A stretch of 64,000 bases of DNA from Fulvia fulva. Taxonomy: Eukaryota > Ascomycota > Dothideomycetes > Mycosphaerellales > Mycosphaerellaceae. The notes beneath the pieces were generated by a model that did no database searches, was not told the DNA's origin, and worked only from the letters and a program-made list of their open reading frames with translations. The first letter of the stretch is position 1. Each line of letters opens with the position of its first letter. Positions 12,211 to 22,640 of this stretch are shown here, one piece after another. A program made the position numbers and the translations under genes. The DNA is taken from the NCBI RefSeq assembly GCF_020509005.1, contig NC_063013.1, forward strand, positions 1,922,001 to 1,986,000, read 5' to 3'.

Positions 12211-13530
12211 GCGCTTAGTACGCTAGTTACGTATACTAAGGTATACTTAGTCTCCGACTTCGTACCGTAGTATAATCGTTCTATACTTATTAGTATATTT
12301 AGCTTACGATACTTATACTATTACTATAGAGTCTCGTAGCTTATACCTAAGGTCTATTATACGTTATACAAATATATTTATAGACTCTACGTCTAATCGC
12401 TATTTATACGGAAGTAGTTATATAGGGAGATTGAGTTTAGTATCTATATAACGTAGGTTCTTACTAATGTTTGCTATAAAAGGACTGCCGCTAGTCGTTT
12501 TGGAGACGTAGTCGTTTATAGTGAACTCTATAAGTAGGAGCTAATCTAGCTAGTTATCCTAAGCGTAACTAGTAAACGTACGTAGGTACTATTCTATTAT
12601 CTTATTAGTATTCTCGCTTTAACTATTAGTCTTAGGGTAATAGCCGGTTAAGATCTTACGCTTAATTTATAGCAACTCGTAGAGGCGTCCCTAGAAGGCT
12701 AATACCTATTAAGGACTACGATCCGACGTAATTATCTTTAGTAGACTATATTAGGAGAAGATGTACTTTACGTAGATATATACGATATACTCCGCTATTA
12801 TTTCTAATACTAGAATATAATACCGCTCCTTACCTAAACGGTCTATAACTATAAGTACGTTCCTATAGTACTGACTATCTACCGTATACTTAGCCCTTAG
12901 TAGTTCGATAACGAAGTCTAAGGTAAAGTCGTCCTACGTATCGAATAGGACTAGTAGTAGAGCAAGTAGTCTATATTAAGGTTTGTTAATACTACGGCTA
13001 TTACGGTATATACGGTATACTCGTACAAAAGATCTAATAAACCGTGTTATTCGTAGCTATATATAGTAACGTAATACTAACCGGCTCGTAGTTGTCTTAC
13101 CGGGGTGTCCTATAGTAGGTATATCGTAGAAGGCCTTAACGATACGTATACGTATAGTGTTTCCCTTATCTTTGGTAGGTAGGATAAAGAGACTATAACC
13201 GCTATATCTATTCTTAATATAGATCATCCTATCGACTAGTATCGCGTACTTATTGCTAATCTTGTTCTTTTGTAGTAGTTTAATAGGTTCGCCTACTACT
13301 AACTAGGTCTTAGCTTCGATTATATCGTCCTATTCGTATAGCTTGCTAATATCGGCTAATAGCGCTTCGTCTATTACTACTCCTTCGACTTTAGATACGC
13401 TTAGCCGTAGGATTTAGCTAGCGCTAATAGATAAGAAGTGTTCTAGTTTAAGTAGTATACGATCCTACTATACGTACCGCGGATCTAATTTATTATATAG
13501 AATCGCGTCCTATAAACGTCTAGTAAGGCT
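12211..13530 (-). pseudogene. Gypsy-1 integrase segment
   Basis: The minus-strand reading shows the integrase core: SDRSPQ near 12715, FWGRLYELL, and a final YYPKTN-S-SEN block near 12640-12605, the site of the catalytic glutamate. It aligns along its length with Gypsy-2 19160-20560. The protein would have inserted the element cDNA into the genome. It is broken by RIP stops. Confidence 0.78.
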
Positions 13531-15039
13531 ATCTAGTTTAGCTCCTTAAATACCTAGACTATATATAATCTTAAAGAAGAATTATAAGAGGAACTCGGCC
13601 TATCTTACTTATCGTCTATTTAGTTACTTAGAGGTTATAAAGTATTCGAGATTCTTATAGTTGCTATATACTAGTACTAGGTAGCCGCTTAGATTAGTAA
13701 AGTTCTTAAAGTCTAGTTCGTCAATATCGCTAGCTATAAGTTCGGGCTTCTACTCTTTAAATGCTTTAACGATAGCAAGTAGTTCCTTGTTATAAATGTC
13801 GTAATTATACTCCTACGGGCTTATCTTCTTAGACAGGTATACGATTGGCCTTAGGATGTTGTCCTTATCGTGTTACGATAGGACCGTAGCCGTAATAAAG
13901 TCACTCGTATCCGTTTTAAGTACTGTTCTACGTCCTAGGATAAACATCGCTAATATAGTACCTTTAGTATCGGTAAAAGCTTACTTTAGTCCGTCGAATA
14001 CCTTCTAACATTCCTCTGTCTATTACTAAGGGTAGTCCTTCTTAGTTAGCTTTACTATAGGTAATACTATCTTACTATAGTCCTTAATAAAGCGCCGATA
14101 GAACCCGGAGAACCTATTAAACGCGAGGACATCTTTCACGTTTACTAGTGTTCCCTATTCCCTTATAGCTTGTACCTTAGCTAGGTCTATTAAGACTCCG
14201 TCCTTGCCGATAATAAGGCCTAGGTATTTAGTAGATTAGGTATAAAACTTATATTTAGTAATGTCGAGTTATAGGCCGGCTTTACTACATTTACGAAGTA
14301 CCTTCTTAACATACTCTATATACTCCTTAAGAGTGTCGCTAATCGGCGTAGCTAGTTTCTTTTCGAATAATAGTTTAGCGGTTCGCGGGCGTTCCTTTAT
14401 AATTATATTAGAGGTTATAGTCTAGACAAAATCTCTATCGTTGTCTTCTTCGATAGTAGCTTAATACGCTAGTCGGGTCTTTAGGGTAGGTTCGAAGGTC
14501 TACTTAGTAATTACCGGTTCCTACTTATCGTTAATACTCTATACCTAGACTAGCTCGCTATCCTATAGGTAATACTCCTTATAGTACTCCGAGTCGAGGG
14601 TTATAGTACCTAACGTAAAGTAGATACCTAGCTAGTGTTTATTATACTAGGGCCTACCTAGTACGATATTATACTCTAGATATATAACCTAGAAGGTTCT
14701 GGTCTCCTTATAACTATTGCCGAGTATAAGTTCTAGACTTATACGGTATTCTATCATTTCCGCGGCTATCGAGCCGTTTACTAACCTAAGGGCTAGTAGG
14801 TTGTTAAGCTTAATTAAGAGCAGATTATGTTTTTACGTATAGGAGAAGTCGATATACTTAGAATTACTACCGTTATTAAGGAAAGTAAATGCATTTTGCC
14901 TATTAGCTATCCCTAGTATTACGAGGTATAAGCCGATAATAGGGTTATATTCTATTTCTACTATTCTAAGAATATATAATAATAGCTAAAGCCCTTCGGG
15001 TAGCTTTGCTAGTAGTGCCTCTTTGTTATATCTTATATT

Positions 15040-17000
15040 CTCCTTTTTATGTCTACTAGTTATTACGCTTAAGTAGTAGACTAGGCATTTTCCGCCGGTA
15101 GTATAACGGTAGTGCCGCTAGCGTTAGTACCTAGACGTACTAGTATCTCGTACTCGAATAGCTCGTAAGTACGCTACTATAGGCGGTAACCGGGCTTACG
15201 ACACTTCTTATAGAGGCTCTTACGTATATAGCGAGTGTTCTTAGCTTCGTCTATAGTCTTACTAAGGCTACTCTTAAATAGTTTAGGTCGGGTAGACTAA
15301 GCCTTACGGGTCGGCTTATTAGAGCCTAAACCTACTAGCTTGTCGTCCTTATTATCCTTATTACCGTCCTTCTTATCGTTCTTTAGCTTCTCGGAGCGTA
15401 GGTAGAGAGCGTCGAGGATCCTAAAGTCCTTATCTACCTAATAGAGATTATCGATTATCTCTTATAACGATTCGGGACGGAAGTTAAGATACTTATTTAG
15501 ATAGCGGACAGTTAGCTTACGTTATAGGTTATCTATCGTATCTTTACCCTTAAGGCCTAGGATGTTAGTATTCTAGCGCTACTTAGGGAAGAAGGTCTAG
15601 AAGCTATCCTTATTATCTATCTTAAGGTTAGTTAGGCGATTACGAGCCCTACTAATTAGGTTACGGTCTCCGTATCGCTTAGCGAGTTCCTAGATAAGGT
15701 CGTTAATACCCTTATACGTCTTCTTACTACTAGTTAGGCTACCCGAGATAGTAGGGATCTTTAGTCTAACCAGTTCCTAAGTATTACCTAGTAAGGCTAG
15801 TAAGTCGTATACGAACTTAAGTACTACCTTCTTATCGCAAAAGACCGTATAGTCGATAATAGTCTCTAACTCGGAGAAGAAATTCTTAAGGGAGGGTCTA
15901 GATAGCTTACTATCGATAGTACCGACGAACTTCTCTAGCTTATCTATACTACGCTAAGTCTTAAAGGGCTGGCTAAGGTCTAGATCGTACTTAACTAGAG
16001 ACTCGAAGTCGTAGACTAGCTTCTTCTTCTTAGAAGAGCGGTAATAAGTACGAGTATCGCTATCCGACTCCGAGTCCTTCTCTAACTCCTTAGATAATAG
16101 ATCGGAGTCGTTACTATTATCCTTACGTATAGACTTCTTAGCCTTCTTTCTAGTAGTACGGCGAGCTGCCTTATCCTCCTCGTCCTTATTACTAGCTCTG
16201 TTATTATCCTTGTTATTGTCCTTAGATAGGGTTCGGCCGTTCTATAGGGCACGACGCTATAATATAGCGCGAGATAGTAAGGATCGTACTCGAGAGCGGC
16301 CTCGGCGGTCTTCGAGTTACTTCTTAAGATCATCTACCTAAGTCTACTACAACTTATTAAGATACTTAATGTCGTTCTAGTAGGTTTAAGCTTCTATCTT
16401 ATACGTATCGAGATCGAATTTAAGGGTCTTAATCTTCGAGTTATTATTCGATAACTACTAAAGTACCTCCTTAGCTTACTTCTTTAGGGTGTCGTTCTTC
16501 GCGGGAAGTGTACTAATCTCTACGGACATTACTATATTCGATAATACCTTAGGTCGGGCCTTTAGGTTATCGAGTTCCTTAACTAGGGTGTCGTATTTAT
16601 TACGTATCTATTAGTTATAACTCTTCTATCTCCTAAGCTCTTGCCCTACTTTGCCTAACTACTCGTAGAGGATAGTTGCTATCTATATTACGTTCCTATA
16701 CTCTTACTCGGCGCGTCGTAGGATAAAGTAGATAGCCGCGGCGGTCTCGGGCTCTACTAGGAGCTTAATGAGCTAGTCGATATCGAGTTAAAGGAGGTCG
16801 TTCGCGGGAATTCGGAGGGTTTTCGCGACTTATTATATATCCTCGCCCTTACCTTCCTCGGTCGCGCCGTCGTCGTCGTAGTCGACTACCGCTATAGTAA
16901 CGCCGTTCTCGTCTTAGATCTCGTCGTCGTTTAGAAGGTCGTATAAGTTAAACTTACTAGGTAGGTTAGTAACTAGGCGCTATAAGTTCTCGAGTTTCTA
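15040..17000 (-). pseudogene. Gypsy-1 gag remnant
   Basis: The minus-strand reading gives a charged gag-like protein with a Retrotrans_gag-like helical region (about 15960-15420) and a CCHC-type knuckle block YKKCRKPGYR (about 15215-15180), in which expected Cys and His appear as Tyr through TGY>TAY and CAY>TAY changes. Gag forms the particle that packages element RNA. The N-terminal limit is uncertain. The equivalent knuckle occurs in Gypsy-2 near 34250-34220. Confidence 0.65.
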
Positions 17001-17282
17001 CTTTATAGCGTCGTCGGTAGTCTACTACTACTCTTACGTTTATCCTTAAGTCTATATATTAAATATAGACTCGCGCTACACTACTAGTCGTATAGCTAGT
17101 AGCGAGCCTTACTATCCTTAGGGTCGTACTATATTAGGTACTACTTGGCCTATAGTAGTCTCTTATACCGAGTCGCGCGCTTTTTATCGTACGCCGTAAT
17201 CTCTTATTACGGTTATTATTAATAATCTACGCTCTTATAGATCTCGTCATAGCTCTTCTACGGATATAGAGACCTAGCTAAG

Positions 17283-17443
17283 TATAACGGTTTATAGTCG
17301 TATTAATACAAAGTAGCTAGGTACGTAGGAAAGAGGAGCGCGAGGTATACCGAGGCTATATATAAGCCGAGGTACTACGCTAGTACGCGCGGTTACGTAA
17401 CCTACGTACTAGCTAGACATTTGCTAGGCCTAGGGCCGTAATA
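17283..17443 (-). repeat. Gypsy-1 5' LTR
   Basis: Partner of 2037-2197, with six transition differences. On the minus strand it holds the promoter, with CTTATATATA at 17366-17357. It is followed on the right by the GATAG duplication (17444-17448). Confidence 0.93.
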
Positions 17444-17448
17444 GATAG

Positions 17449-17979
17449 CCCTTATTAAGACGAGCAATCTACTTAAGTAGTAGCGACCCGCCTACGCTAG
17501 GGGCGGCGTAATCGTAGTATAAAGAACCCTAAAACTAAGGTTCCGTTCCCCTAACGGTAGACCCTAGAGTTATAGAGTTACGGAGGACAACTACCTAATT
17601 AGGAAGCGCGACCTCCCCCTAAATAGTAGCGAAGGATAGTAACTAACGAGAGCTATAGCCTTACGAGGCTCACGACAAAAAATATAGCGTAGACGACCCT
17701 ATATACGGAGGCGGAAAACTTACTAGAGGATAACGAACACCTAGCCCGGGTATATAAGAATACTATAGTATAGCTACTAGGAGCGCTAAAAGCGCTATTA
17801 TACTAAATCCCAAAGATAATCTAATAAGTAATATAGAAGATAGCCTAGAGACTAACTATATAGGTAATAGTAGTAGTAGGTAAAAATTAACCCTCTACGA
17901 AGGTAAGTAATACGGTACGCCTATATATTACTAATCCGGTAGAGAAACAAGAAATCGTGGCCCTAATAAGTAAGGAAAT
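17449..17979 (+). pseudogene. Degraded LINE ORF1-like remnant (LINE-D)
   Basis: About 530 bp between Gypsy-1 and Gypsy-2. From 17726 to 17979 one frame is broken only by TAG/TAA codons and reads LLGALKALL, then NTVRLYITNPVEKQEIVAL and ISKEI. The same helix plus TxRI...K...EI..L..KEL pattern lies upstream of the knuckles in LINE-A ORF1 (57690-57760). It stops at the Gypsy-2 LTR, so Gypsy-2 apparently inserted into it. I found no continuation on the other side. 17449-17725 shows nothing I can name. Confidence 0.45.
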
Positions 17980-18153
17980 TGTCTATAAGGGAGCCGTTCT
18001 TAATATAGGGTAGATAACAAAGTTATTAGATAGGCTATCTAAGAGGAGTACGAGGTACGGAAAGTTAATATATAAGCCGAGGAATACGGGCCGGCCCGTG
18101 CCGAGTTATATAACCGACTACTATTTACTAGACGTCCGCCTAGGCCCGTAACA
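17980..18153 (-). repeat. Gypsy-2 3' LTR
   Basis: About 174 bp, ending GCCCGTAACA beside a polypurine tract (18154 onward). The start was set by alignment to the Gypsy-1 LTR (shared TTAATATA, AAGAGGAG-CGAGG and ATATATAAGCCGAGG blocks) and by the terminal TGT. The partner LTR is not in the window. The 5 bp before it, GAAAT (17975-17979), should recur after the missing partner. Confidence 0.75.
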
Positions 18154-18168
18154 CTACCCCCCCTCCAA
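18154..18168 (-). other. Gypsy-2 polypurine tract
   Basis: The minus strand reads GGAGGGGGGTAG immediately before the LTR, matching the Gypsy-1 tract. Confidence 0.7.
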
Positions 18169-18199
18169 AAAATCGGCCTGTCCTTAGTACTATTCTTTC

Positions 18200-21100
18200 T
18201 TACGACGTAGGCCTATACGAAGGTCGTATCGTCCTCTAGATTATCCGCTTTATTATCTATCGCGTTATTATCTATTACTTTGTCCTCTATAACGTCGTCT
18301 TCGTCGTTAGTCGTTAAGTCGTCTATCGCTACGCTCTTACGCTTTACTATACTATTATTATCCTCGCTATATTAGATACCGAGAGAGTCGTAGCGATTTA
18401 CGAAGTCTACGAAGGCCTCCGTTATCGGCGCTATTATATAAGCATCTAAAGAGCTATAGGACCTAACACTATTCGAAGATAGCGGTACCGTTAAGGTTAT
18501 AGAGTTATAGGAAGCTTCCTATTCGTATTAACGTATATTACTCGTATTCCTACTATCGGTCGCTTTTCTTGGGTCTATACTATACGGGTCTTTATCTAAA
18601 GCTACTATCGCTATTAGACTAATATAGTCATCTACCTTATATAGGAGAGCTATAGGCGCTGTTTCTACCTAAAGGTAGTACCTACCTATAGTTACTACTT
18701 TAGCTATAACTAATACTAACGCGGAGGGGTTCGCTTTATTCGCTACCTATCCTTCTAGTACTATAAAGCCGGTAGGTATTAGTTTCCTTAGGCTATTATA
18801 GTAGAAGTCTATAATAGAGGCGGCGGCTATCTCTATTATATCCTCCGCTAGCTCCTATAATAGATCCTCGTCGTCTCCTACCTAACTAACTAGATACTTA
18901 TACTAGCCGTGCTTCCTCTATATATTTAGGATCTTATCTATATACTAGAACTGATCAATTCCCTCTTCGTTCTCTACCTCGATTAGCGGTAGGGCTAGTT
19001 CTACTTAGCTAGGTAACGCTTTATATATAGGGAGTAAGAGGTTTGTATAGAATCCGTTATATAGGTTTCCTAGCAACCGCGGTAGGCTTAGGCGATACGT
19101 ATCGTTCGGTAGTACTTCTGTTATTACGTAGGGGCCTACGTAGCGATAGTTAAGCTTCTTAGATAGCCGAGCTATACGCTAGTTACGGGTACTTAAGTAG
19201 ACTTTATTGCCTACCTCGTACGTAGGTACTAGCGTACGATATTAATTAGCGAAGTCGACTTATAAGTCTTATACTATATATATTGCTTCGTATAGATACT
19301 CCCGTATATTGCTCATTCTCTTTACGAAAGCGTCGGCCGATTATACGTTAAGCTTCTACTTAGCGGGTATCGCTCGGATCGGAAGGTCTAGCTCGCCGTC
19401 TATATATTACGGTAGTTTGCCGTACTTAGCTATTAATAGTAACACTCCCGTACTTTTAGATACTCTGTTATTAGCTATAAATTCTACTAGCGGTAGCTAA
19501 TCCGGCTAGTCGTCCTAGGTATAGTTAATAAAAGCTCGGAGGTACTTTTCTATTTCCTTATTCGTGTTCTCGCTCTATCTATCGGTCTCGGGGTAGTATC
19601 TAGTAGACAACTTTCGCTTGATCTATAGTAACTCGTAAAGGCGTTACTAGAATACTAATAACTATTACGGACCGTAATCGGACGTAATCGACTTTAGGAG
19701 CCCGTACCTACTAAATACGTACTTAATATAGATATATACGATATACTCGGCCTTTATACTTAGTACTAGGATTAGGTGCCTCTCCTTACTTAGTCTATTA
19801 GTTACTGTTAGGACGTTCTAATAGGTCTAGCTATCGGTAGTATAGCGTCCTTCGGGTAGCTCGACTATAAAGTCTATAGCTACGTCTTCCTAGGTGTCGA
19901 ATAGAATCGGTATTAGGTATAGTAGGCTATATAGCTTTTTAGTTCAAGTCGTAGTGTTTATATATACTCGATAACTACGGTAGAAAGTACAAACGGTACG
20001 CGCTATCCTCGGCTATACGTAGTACTAGGTGACCTTCTTATACGTCTTAGCTCTTCCTAGATATCCGGTAGTAGGTATATCGTAGAAGGACTTAATAATT
20101 CGGCTATAGACCGTATAATACTTATCTTCGGACGGTAGTACGAATAGTCTAAGCCCGCTAAACCGGTTCTTTATATAGATAATATCGTTAGAAATAATAG
20201 CGTCGCGGTCGTTAAGCTTACTACTACGGAGTAAAGTTACTTTCTATTTGTCGCGGAGTTACTATAGAGCTTCTTAGGCGTTGTCTTAGTTATATAGATT
20301 CCGGATGTCGGTCTCGAGGCCCTAGTCGATAACTATACTAGTGTTCGTAGTTGTAGCTATAGATATAATCCTACTAGCTAAGAGACTTAGAGCCTTAGAG
20401 GCGGAGATGTTTATTCCCGCTATACTAAGGAATCGTTTAGGGCCGAGTAGTACGCGGTTTTAGTCTTATCGGCGTAGGTCGTAAGTAGTATACCGCTCCG
20501 GTAGGTCCTACGTCCGTCGTATTAGGCTATCGGGCTTTCTACCTTATTTACCCGGTCGATATACGATCTTAAAGAAGAACTAGGAGAGGAATTCGGCCTA
20601 GCGTACTTAGCGTCGGTTTAGCTCTTTCGTAGTTATAAACTACTCTAGGTTTTTATAGTCGGAGTAGACGAGTACCGGCTTACCGCTATCTTATAGGTTC
20701 TTTAAGTAGCCTTCCTCGCTATCTATATCTCCGGCTATAAGCTTAGGTCGCTATTCTTCGAAGGCCTTAACGATTATAAGTAGTTCCTTATCGTAGATAT
20801 CGTAATTATATTCCTAGGGTAATATCTTCTTAGAAAGGTAAGCGATAGGCCGTAGTACGCCGTCTTTATCTCGCTAGATAAGTATAGTAGCCGTTACGAA
20901 GTCAGATATATTAGTTTCGAGTACTATCTCTCTTCCGGGTTTAAATATAGCTAATATAATACCTTCGGCGTCCGTAAATACCTATTTAAGTCCCTTAAAT
21001 ACGGATTGACATTCTAGGGACTAAATAAACACTACGTCCTTCTTAGTAAGTCTAAGTAGCGGTAGGACGATCTTACTATAGTTCTTAATAAATCTTCGGT

Positions 21101-21330
21101 AAAAGCCTACGAATCCGTTAAACGCGAGGATATCCTTAGCCGACTACGGCGTAGCCTAGTCTCGTATAGCCTACACTTTAGCTAGGTCTATAGACACGCC
21201 GTCCTTACTAATAATAAGGCCTAGGTATTTCGTAGATTACGTATAGAACTCGTACTTAGAGAAGTCTAGTTATAATCCCGCGCCTTAAATCTTCTAAAGG
21301 ACCTTCTTTATATGTTCTATATACTCTTCC
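18200..21330 (-). pseudogene. Gypsy-2 pol 3' half: RT thumb, RNase H, integrase, chromodomain
   Basis: On the minus strand: RT thumb KYLGLIISKDG (about 21250-21180), RNase H with the GRKILPQEYDYDIYDKELL region (about 20840-20770), the integrase core SDYGP...FWWRLYELL...YHPETDRWSEN (about 19690-19560), and a chromodomain KYLVSWVGDDEDLLWELAEDI-like block (about 18900-18835). A charged C-terminal tail follows to the polypurine tract. TAG codons replace TGG and CAG throughout. LINE-C separates this half from the RT palm at 32532. Confidence 0.82.
21318..21330. repeat. Target-site duplication of LINE-C (left)
   Basis: TATATACTCTTCC, repeated at 32519-32531. Two more bases (TC) match but could belong to the LINE tail. 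Joining the two Gypsy-2 halves at this site restores the RT reading [11 protein letters not shown] then EEYIEH. Confidence 0.93.
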
Positions 21331-21381
21331 TATTCTTCTTTAAGATCGTATATAGGCTAGGTATTAAGAAAAGAGGACACG

Positions 21382-22640
21382 ATGATAGCGATCGTAGGAA
21401 ACGACCAGGAGTAGGAGAGTAACGAGTGGAAAGAGGTCTATAGGAAGGCAGAAACAATAGCAATGGCAGGAGATGGCGAGCACCTAGAAAGAGCACTTAA
21501 GGGGATGATTTTGGAGCTCCTTGGAGGGCTAAAAGCACTAAGGAGCCAAACAGGACAGGTCATTAACAGGACAGTAGCAGTAGTAGCAAAGAAGAGGACA
21601 TAGGAAGGCCAGAAACTAAGCTGACTAACCTGGGCAGCAGTTGCATCCCAAAACCCTCCCCCTAGAAAACAGCTATCAAGGTCTACATTTCCGACTAGCA
21701 AGAGCAGAAAGAGATTAAGGGCCTGTCAGGCAAGGAGATCATACAGAAGATTGGGATACAAGGCATCATTAGAGCTAGGAAAGAGAAGGGAGGTGTCCTT
21801 AAGCTGTTCACAGCACAGGAGCAAGATAGGAAGAGGCTAGAGACACAGAAGGAGTGGACAGTCAAACTAGGCAAGACGGCTAAGGTCTCACACTAACAAA
21901 ATATGGTTATTGCCTATAGGATGACCACAAAGTTTGACATTAAAGGAGACCTTAAGAGGCTGCAGGACCAGAACTAGGCTGTATGCCTAGGGCTACAGAT
22001 CACAAAAGCAGTATGGGTCAACAGAAAGACAAAGGACACAAAGAGAGAGTCTTCTCTAGTGCTCTGGATAGGCACTGTAGAACAGGCAAACACCGTGCTT
22101 GATAAGGGCATCTACTAGGAATGTGAAAGAATGGACACAGAAATCTATAGAAGCACCTATAGACTACTGCAATGTTTCAAGTGCCAACAGTATGGTCATA
22201 TCTCTACTAGATGCCCAAGCCAAAAGGACACTTGTTCCCACTGTGCTAGTAGCCACAAAGTACAGAATTGCACAGCCCCAAAGAGCGAAGCCAGATGTGC
22301 ATGCTGTGGAAAGAAACACCCTTCCTGGTCCCAAGACTGTACAGCTAGGATTGAGGCAAAGAGGAGGGCAAGAGAAGCCAGGATCAACACCCCTATCAGA
22401 TTCCAGACAGGGACAATCATCCAAGAACCCCTAAGGACTGTCTACAACCCTCTGAAAAGAGGCAGAACAGAAGAGACCACACAGGCCCAAGGCCACCCTG
22501 CCATAGGTAGACCAAAATCAATTGTGGTTGCAGGAAGAGACCCGTCACAAAGCAGGCTTAACCTTACCACAATCCCAAATAGCAGCTAGCAGCAGGAAGC
22601 ACGAGAAGACCAGCAGGAGACCAGCATAGATGAGTTATGA
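21382..22640 (+). pseudogene. LINE-C ORF1 (RNA-binding protein with three CCHC knuckles), broken
   Basis: The ATG at 21382 corresponds to the start of LINE-B ORF1. The early part reads LELLGGLKALRSQTGQ, close to the B2 ELLGGLKALKRQTS block. The frame shifts between about 21660 and 21700, since upstream and downstream parts lie in different frames, so there is an indel as well as RIP stops. The C-terminal half has three knuckles at about 22173-22345: CFKCQQYGHISTRC, CSHCASSHKVQNC and CACCGKKHPSWSQDC. The last codons end TTA TGA at 22635-22640, overlapping the ORF2 ATG by ATGA. Confidence 0.85.

Larger units (their letters stand above)
2210..14950 (-). pseudogene. Gypsy-1 pol remnant: protease, RT thumb, RNase H, integrase, chromodomain (RT core missing)
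   Basis: Read on the minus strand and interrupted by LINE-E (8885-12194) and LINE A1 (2723-8351). Segments in order: a protease-like NNGSNSKYID (about 14885-14845; ancestral D-x-G); RT thumb KYLGLIIGKDG (about 14255-14190); RNase H with TDTSDFITATVL (about 13920) and YDIYNKEPLAI (about 13790); an integrase core with SDRSPQ (about 12715) and a FWGRLYELL block; and a chromodomain with YKYLIWWVGYSKPTWEP (about 8600-8520). The palm motifs around YLDD are absent, because the frame passes from the post-protease linker straight to SDTLKEYIEYV near 14340. In-frame stops are numerous and follow the RIP pattern. Confidence 0.8.
2037..17443 (-). mobile_element. Gypsy-1, chromodomain Gypsy (chromovirus) LTR retrotransposon with two nested LINEs
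   Basis: It is bounded by 161-bp LTRs (2037-2197 and 17283-17443) and by the duplication GATAG (2032-2036 and 17444-17448). LTR ends read TATA...AATA, the RIP form of TGTA...AACA. Coding is on the minus strand: gag, protease, RNase H, integrase and chromodomain, running from right to left. LINE A1 and LINE-E interrupt it, each with its own target duplication. Without them the element is about 6.4 kb, a normal chromovirus size. The RT catalytic core is missing (see the pol entry). All frames are destroyed by RIP. Confidence 0.92.

Noticed and set aside
16082..16333. Minus-strand 83-codon frame in Gypsy-1
   Set aside because: It falls in a frame different from the gag reading on either side and has no motif.
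22099..22434. Overlapping plus- and minus-strand frames over the LINE-C knuckles
   Set aside because: Only the frame from 22131 contains the three CCHC knuckles and continues the ORF1 reading. The others are shadows.
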